From Candidatus Fermentibacter sp. (lineage in GTDB: Bacteria; Fermentibacterota; Fermentibacteria; Fermentibacterales; Fermentibacteraceae): 56,000 bases of DNA. The stretch covers positions 1 to 56,000 of the forward strand of contig JAUCPW010000059.1 in NCBI GenBank assembly GCA_030373045.1, given 5' to 3'. This document shows, piece after piece, positions 52,262 through 56,000 of this stretch (positions are counted from its first letter, which is position 1; each line of letters begins with the position of its first letter). Under the pieces are notes generated by a model. It ran no database searches, had not been told where the DNA came from, and worked only from the letters and a program-made list of their open reading frames with translations. Both the position numbers and the translations under genes were made by a program.

Positions 52262-53824
52262 TCACCGGGCATTTTCGGAGGAGAGCCCGCGATTCTGGCA
52301 TGGAGTCCTGCCATCCATGTCCATCATGGCCATGTGTGAGGCCCTGAACCATTTCGGAGTGCGGTTCAGCACCGCTCTCACCCCGGATCCCGCCGTGCTG
52401 GCCCCGGACAGGAACCTCCTCACCTCGAACCTCGGCGAGCCGCCCGACATGGAGAACGGCAGGTAGAATCTGACGATGCCTTCATCCGCGTGCGAGCCGT
52501 CCGGCTCGATCCCGAAATCCGCCGCACGGTCCGCCAGTTCGCACCTGACCGGAAGGTTGAAGACCGAGAAGTTGGCGAAGTCGATGCTGTCCAGGTTGTT
52601 CTCCACGAATGCCGCCGTCTTCTCCCTCGACTCCCGGTCCTCTCCGGGCAGTCCGAAGAGGAAGTACGCATAGGTCCTGATCCCCAGTCCGGCGGTCCTC
52701 TCCAGGACGGCCGCGGCGGTGTCGGGATCGATGCCCTTGCAGAACCTCCCGAGGATGCGCCCGTCGGCCGACTCGACCCCGTACTGCAGCATCGCGCAGC
52801 CGGACTGCGCCGCTCTCTCGAGCAGATCGCCCCCGAGGAGATCGGCCGAGGGTCTTGCGAAACCGTAGAACGAAGCGTTCCGCTCCTCCAGGACGGGGAG
52901 AGCCTCCGACAGGAATTGCGGGGGAACGGCGGAATCGAGGAGGTGGACCATCGTCCTCTCCTCGGCGGAGGGGGCGCTCTCGAGGAGAGACGCCAGGGAC
53001 CCGGGCCCGATCCTGCGGAAGGGCTGGGTCCGGTCGGGGCAGAAGAGGCACCGGTTCCAGAAGCATCCCGTACTGAGGGCGAAGGGGATGACCCGGAGCG
53101 GCGAGACATAGTCCGTCCTCCCTGCGGTCCCGGGCCACGAGAGGCTCCCGAGGAACGGTTCCTCTCCTCCCGCCCCGGTGAGGATCGAACCGTCACCGTA
53201 CTCCACCCGCCCCAGAACCCTCTCGAGGTGGATCGAACCCTCTCCAGTCTCGCGCAGGCTGTTCAGAAGGGACCCTCCCGTGATCGTCCCGAAGCCGCGG
53301 GAGGTTACGTGTCTGACAGTGGATACGGCTCCGGCGAGCTGCGAGAGGTAGGAGGCCGAGACGAGGACGGTCCCGGGCCGGAGATCGTCCAGAACGGGGT
53401 CCAGCACCTCCTCGAACAGGCCGGCGAAGGGGGTCGGGCCCTGCTCGCACAGTTCGAGTATCCGCGAGGGCGAATGGCAGCCGCAGGGGGGCTCGAGATC
53501 CATGAGAGTGGTCTTCCAGCCCGTCTTCTCGCTTTCCCTGGAGAGCTCCGAGTGCAGGAAGCCGCATGCCGTCCTGTGCCCCTGCGGGGTGAGGCGGCCA
53601 CTCCCTCCCCGGAGATAGTCCAGCGCCCTGCGGACCTGGCCGTCCCCGGCCCTGTCGAAGATCCGCAAGTAGAACTCGAGGGAGAGATCGAGGAGGAAGA
53701 CGCTGCGCCCCCTCGCCTGAAGCGCCGCCGCGAGGAGGAAGGCCCCCGACGGCGGCTCCGAAGGGGAGCACACGGGGGGTGAGACCACCAGGTAGTCAGC
53801 GCAGGGTCGGGGACTCCGGCTCAT
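52262..53824 (-). CDS. B12-type radical SAM protein with CX4CX2C cluster
   Basis: A 520-residue protein. Residues about 8-200 resemble a cobalamin-binding-like Rossmann domain (YLVVSPPVCSPSEPPSGAFLLAAAL, then VLVSASYLSQLAGA), but the canonical DxHxxG is not visible. The radical SAM domain starts LSTGCFWNRCLFCPD, with Cys254, Cys259 and Cys262 in CX4CX2C spacing rather than CX3CX2C, a variant known in some B12/radical SAM groups. Later motifs include LQYGVESADGRIL. The ATG at 53824 is preferred over 53839 (GGAATGGA upstream). The reaction is unknown. Confidence 0.8.
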   Translation of the reverse strand: MSRSPRPCADYLVVSPPVCSPSEPPSGAFLLAAALQARGRSVFLLDLSLEFYLRIFDRAGDGQVRRALDYLRGGSGRLTPQGHRTACGFLHSELSRESEKTGWKTTLMDLEPPCGCHSPSRILELCEQGPTPFAGLFEEVLDPVLDDLRPGTVLVSASYLSQLAGAVSTVRHVTSRGFGTITGGSLLNSLRETGEGSIHLERVLGRVEYGDGSILTGAGGEEPFLGSLSWPGTAGRTDYVSPLRVIPFALSTGCFWNRCLFCPDRTQPFRRIGPGSLASLLESAPSAEERTMVHLLDSAVPPQFLSEALPVLEERNASFYGFARPSADLLGGDLLERAAQSGCAMLQYGVESADGRILGRFCKGIDPDTAAAVLERTAGLGIRTYAYFLFGLPGEDRESREKTAAFVENNLDSIDFANFSVFNLPVRCELADRAADFGIEPDGSHADEGIVRFYLPFSMSGGSPRFEVRRFLSGASTAGSGVRAVLNRTPKWFRASHMAMMDMDGRTPCQNRGLSSENAR

Positions 53825-53847
53825 ATTCCATTCCGACATCGGAACCG

Positions 53848-53876
53848 GCCGGGAGGGGCTGGATCCTCCTCCCGGC
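53848..53876 (-). other. Leader hairpin of the radical SAM gene
   Basis: A 9-bp stem GCCGGGAGG/CCTCCCGGC with an 11-nt loop, 24 bases upstream of the radical SAM start on the minus strand. The 5' arm on the transcript contains GGGAGG, so it could sequester or mimic a ribosome binding site. Confidence 0.3.
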
Positions 53877-54043
53877 GAGGCTCCCGTGAGCGTTCCTGCA
53901 TCAGTCGCGAGGCCGGCAACCGTGCACGCCTCCCCGCCCGACCCCGCAGACCCCGGAATCTAGGCCGTGGGATCGGCCGGGACAACGCAGGCTTCCTGGA
54001 GGGCGCGACGAAAGGCATAATCGGACATGACGGGCGGGGGTGC

Positions 54044-54994
54044 ATGGTGATCGATCCTTCAGCGATCCTCGAAGACATCCGGAGGAGATACTCGGTCGCC
54101 GGGCTGCCGGCCTATGCGCGGCGGTTCAGGAAGAGGCCCGCGAGAACCTGCGCAGACCCCGGCGAACCCTGGGAGAGGCTCTCCTGCAGGACTCTGGACG
54201 GCTGGAGATTCACGGCTCCGCACATCCGGAGGGGCGACAGGGTCGCGATCCTCATCCACGGCCTGCACGGCGACCTCGCCAGGATGGTCGCGCTCTCGGA
54301 GATGTTCGCCAGGAAAGGCATCTCGGCCATCCTGGCCCCGGTGCGGGGTCATGACGGGCATCCCTGCGAGAAGACCACCGGAGGGCCCGAGGAGGCCTTC
54401 GACGCTGCGGCAGTCGTGGATGCCGCCATCGAAGCCGGGTACCCCCCGGGCGGCATCCTCGTCTACGGTTCCTCGATGGGGGCCGCGGTGGCCGTGAAGA
54501 CCGCCTGCATCTTCTCGCAGACCCCCCTGGGCGGTGTGATCGCGCATGCCTGCTACACGGACTTCTTCGGAGCCGCCAGGCAGAAGCTGGGCCCGTTCCG
54601 GACCCGGATGCTGAAGACCCTGCTACCCTCCGCTCCCCGCAGGAGCCTCGAGGATTTCAGGCCGGCCGACTACGCCAGGGCCTGCCCCGGCCGGACGCCC
54701 ATGGTGTTCCTGAGCGGGACGCGCGATTCGGTCTGCCCGCCCGAGATGGGCTCCGCGCTGGCCGATGCCTCGGCCAGGGGGCTCTTCATGGCGCTCGGCG
54801 GTGCGGGCCATCCCAGGTGGGAGCATCCCGAACTCCAGAACTCGTGGCAGCTCGAGAAGGCGCTCGGGCTGGCGATGGACTGGATGGACGGGAACATGAC
54901 CGTGGAGGGGACCCTCTTCATTGACGAAGAGTGCAGTTTCCGCAATGTTCCGCGACTAAGGAAGGGCATATCCAGAAGCGGGAAGGCGAGATGA
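54044..54994 (+). CDS. Alpha/beta-fold hydrolase
   Basis: A 316-residue esterase/lipase-like hydrolase. The oxyanion loop is ILIHGLHGD, the nucleophile elbow is VYGSSMGAAVA (Ser in GSSMG), the acid is probably the Asp in LSGTRDSVCPP, and the histidine is in GGAGHPRWEHP. It has no signal peptide. The ATG follows GGGGGTG, with a CATAAT -10-like box 23 bases upstream. The small gene behind it overlaps its stop by four bases. Confidence 0.8.
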   Translation: MVIDPSAILEDIRRRYSVAGLPAYARRFRKRPARTCADPGEPWERLSCRTLDGWRFTAPHIRRGDRVAILIHGLHGDLARMVALSEMFARKGISAILAPVRGHDGHPCEKTTGGPEEAFDAAAVVDAAIEAGYPPGGILVYGSSMGAAVAVKTACIFSQTPLGGVIAHACYTDFFGAARQKLGPFRTRMLKTLLPSAPRRSLEDFRPADYARACPGRTPMVFLSGTRDSVCPPEMGSALADASARGLFMALGGAGHPRWEHPELQNSWQLEKALGLAMDWMDGNMTVEGTLFIDEECSFRNVPRLRKGISRSGKAR

Positions 54995-55254
54995 AGGGCT
55001 TCAAGGAGTCGGGCGAACTGGCGATGGCCTTCGCCTCGGTCCTCAGGGACATGAACAGCGAGTTCGCCGAGTCCGACCATCTGCCGGTCTCGAGCGACTC
55101 GGACTACGAGGCCTACCAGGCCCTGATGGCCAGGCTCGTGCTCCTCCAGCGCGAACTCGACGACTTCATCGACAGGGCCATGGCCCTCGAGACCACGATG
55201 CAGGAGGCTCCCTTCCAGATCCTCGACTTCTCGTCGGAGTGGGAAGGCTTCTGA
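54991..55254 (+). CDS. Small helical hypothetical protein
   Basis: An 87-residue acidic, helix-rich protein (LMARLVLLQRELDDFIDRAMALETTM) with a possible short coiled coil and no membrane segment. I recognise no family. It is translationally coupled to the hydrolase gene (ATGA overlap), which suggests a joint function. GGAAGG precedes its ATG. Confidence 0.6.
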   Translation: MKGFKESGELAMAFASVLRDMNSEFAESDHLPVSSDSDYEAYQALMARLVLLQRELDDFIDRAMALETTMQEAPFQILDFSSEWEGF

Positions 55255-55257
55255 CAG

Positions 55258-55767
55258 TCACTTCCCCAGGTACTTCCTGCGCACCCACCACAGAACGAAG
55301 ACGGCCAGCACCAGGACCGCAACGGTCCCCAGGAAGCCCGCGAGCAGCCTGTGCCGCATGCTGACGTACACACCGCCCTCGAACACCGGCAGGTCGACCC
55401 AGCCGTACCTTCCGCCCGACATCTCCACGCTGGTCCCGCCGAAGGCCCTGATCACCCTTCCCCGGTCGTCGATCCAGCTCCACTCGGCGTCCGGATATTC
55501 TACGACGTAGGATCCCGCCGCTTCGTCGACCTCGACGAGCGAGGGAGGGCCGGGCACTACCGAGATGCCCGACATGCCGTCGAGGACGGAAGCCAGGCTG
55601 TCGGCGCCGATGCCTTCGAGGGACGCCCGGTCCGACGCGCTCTCGATCCAGTAGGCCGCTCCATCGTATCCCGAGGAGCTGTCGGCCAGGGTCTGGAGGA
55701 ACTCCTCCGGCGAGAGCGGGGCCGCAGAAACCCATGCGATCAGCAGAATTGCAGTGCTAGGCGACAA
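55258..55767 (-). CDS. Membrane-anchored hypothetical protein
   Basis: A 169-residue protein with a signal peptide-like start (MSPSTAILLIAWVSAAPLS), an exported domain of about 110 residues and one C-terminal transmembrane helix (about 142-162) followed by the basic tail RRKYLGK, i.e. type I topology. No family is recognised. The TTG start lies four bases after GAGGAGG, and overlaps the end of the next upstream gene by 11 bases, so the two are coupled. It converges with the plus-strand 87-residue gene, three bases away. Confidence 0.6.
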   Translation of the reverse strand: MSPSTAILLIAWVSAAPLSPEEFLQTLADSSSGYDGAAYWIESASDRASLEGIGADSLASVLDGMSGISVVPGPPSLVEVDEAAGSYVVEYPDAEWSWIDDRGRVIRAFGGTSVEMSGGRYGWVDLPVFEGGVYVSMRHRLLAGFLGTVAVLVLAVFVLWWVRRKYLGK

Positions 55768-56000
55768 TCATCCTCCTCAGGGCCATGAGCAGCTCGTCTC
55801 TCGTAGCCGGGGTCTGCAGGTGCATCACCGAGCTGACTGTGACGGGGATGCGCGGCCTCACGCCCGTGGCGAGTATCATCGGCTGTCCGGGAACGCGCGC
55901 CGCGAGGCAGGAGACGAGCCCGGCCTCGCCGGGTCTCGGTCTCAGGACGAGGGCCCGGCTCGAGAGCTGCATCTCGGCAAGATCGGTGAGGTTGGAGGCT
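55757..56000 (-). CDS. C-terminal part of a receiver-like protein (runs off window)
   Basis: An open frame with no stop from the window edge to TAG at 55757, giving at least 80 residues. The segment LVLRPRPGEAGLVSCL and the end TRDELLMALRRMIVA have the shape of a receiver-domain C-terminus, though no phosphorylation residues are in view. An in-frame ATG at 55972 exists but the frame continues above it, so the real start is outside. Its identity is uncertain. Confidence 0.5.
   Translation of the reverse strand, partial: ASNLTDLAEMQLSSRALVLRPRPGEAGLVSCLAARVPGQPMILATGVRPRIPVTVSSVMHLQTPATRDELLMALRRMIVA

Overview
The window is 56 kb of GC-rich bacterial chromosome with dense, co-directional gene blocks, many 1-11 bp start/stop overlaps, frequent AGG arginine codons and several TTG or GTG starts behind GGAGG-type ribosome binding sites. 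No phage, insertion sequence or CRISPR array is visible. Large secreted proteins with signal peptides, peptidase C39/C25 modules, FG-GAP propellers and FlgD-Ig/secretion-sorting-like C-termini, together with TolC-less RND, Trk and HgcC-ArsM genes, suggest an anaerobic Gram-negative of the FCB superphylum or a related candidate phylum (Fermentibacteria/Eisenbacteria-like). This is inference; no rRNA or marker phylogeny is available here.

Layout. 0.1-2.7 kb (minus): secreted C39-type peptidase plus a small membrane protein. 2.9-6.9 kb (plus): membrane SGNH hydrolase, DUF5989 protein, SxtJ-like protein and NodU/TobZ-type carbamoyltransferase, probably a glycan- or small-molecule-tailoring cassette. 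7-14.7 kb: two very large signalling ATPases with the same plan (nucleotide-cyclase-type domain, AAA/STAND ATPase, TPR), one with an intact class III cyclase and one with a degenerate GGDEF, placed around an AraC-GyrI regulator and a stand-alone receiver. 14.7-19.7 kb (plus): zinc-ribbon HExxH membrane protein, a structured leader, outer-membrane protein, sodium:solute symporter and FG-GAP repeat protein. 19.7-26 kb (minus): methyltransferase, EF-G, secreted protein, methionine gamma-lyase, ArsM and its HgcC/AbrB-like partner, followed on plus by a decayed arsC/phoU fragment. 26.5-33.1 kb (plus): sigma-54 activator, then a sigma-54-type promoter before a histidine kinase, response regulator, two TrkA-type proteins and TrkH, i.e. 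a regulated potassium-uptake operon; a CPA2 antiporter converges on it with overlapping 3' ends. 34.7-36.7 kb: secreted-protein gene with an in-frame TGA, YqcC-like protein and a MntA-HepT toxin-antitoxin pair. 37-42.3 kb (minus): two-gene operon for a gingipain-like C25 protease and a FlgD-Ig-tailed secreted protein. 42.3-43.1 kb: tRNA-Glu and tRNA-Lys separated by a cluster of palindromes. 43.1-49 kb (plus): TetR, RND exporter, BirA, PIN-PhoH ATPase. 49-53.8 kb (minus): radical SAM protein, GT2, RmlD-like reductase and GT39-like transferase. 53.8-56 kb: alpha/beta hydrolase, two small proteins and a partial receiver-like gene running off the end.

The strongest functional units are the sigma-54/two-component/Trk operon, the arsenic methylation pair, the SGNH-DUF5989-SxtJ-carbamoyltransferase cassette and the MntA-HepT module. 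The most unusual observations are the paired cyclase-like/AAA/TPR giants, the structured leader with a micro-ORF before the outer-membrane/symporter genes, the tRNA-flanked palindrome cluster, the in-frame TGA, and the fused arsC/phoU relic. Gene ends here carry GC-rich hairpins with 6-nt loops and little or no U-tract.
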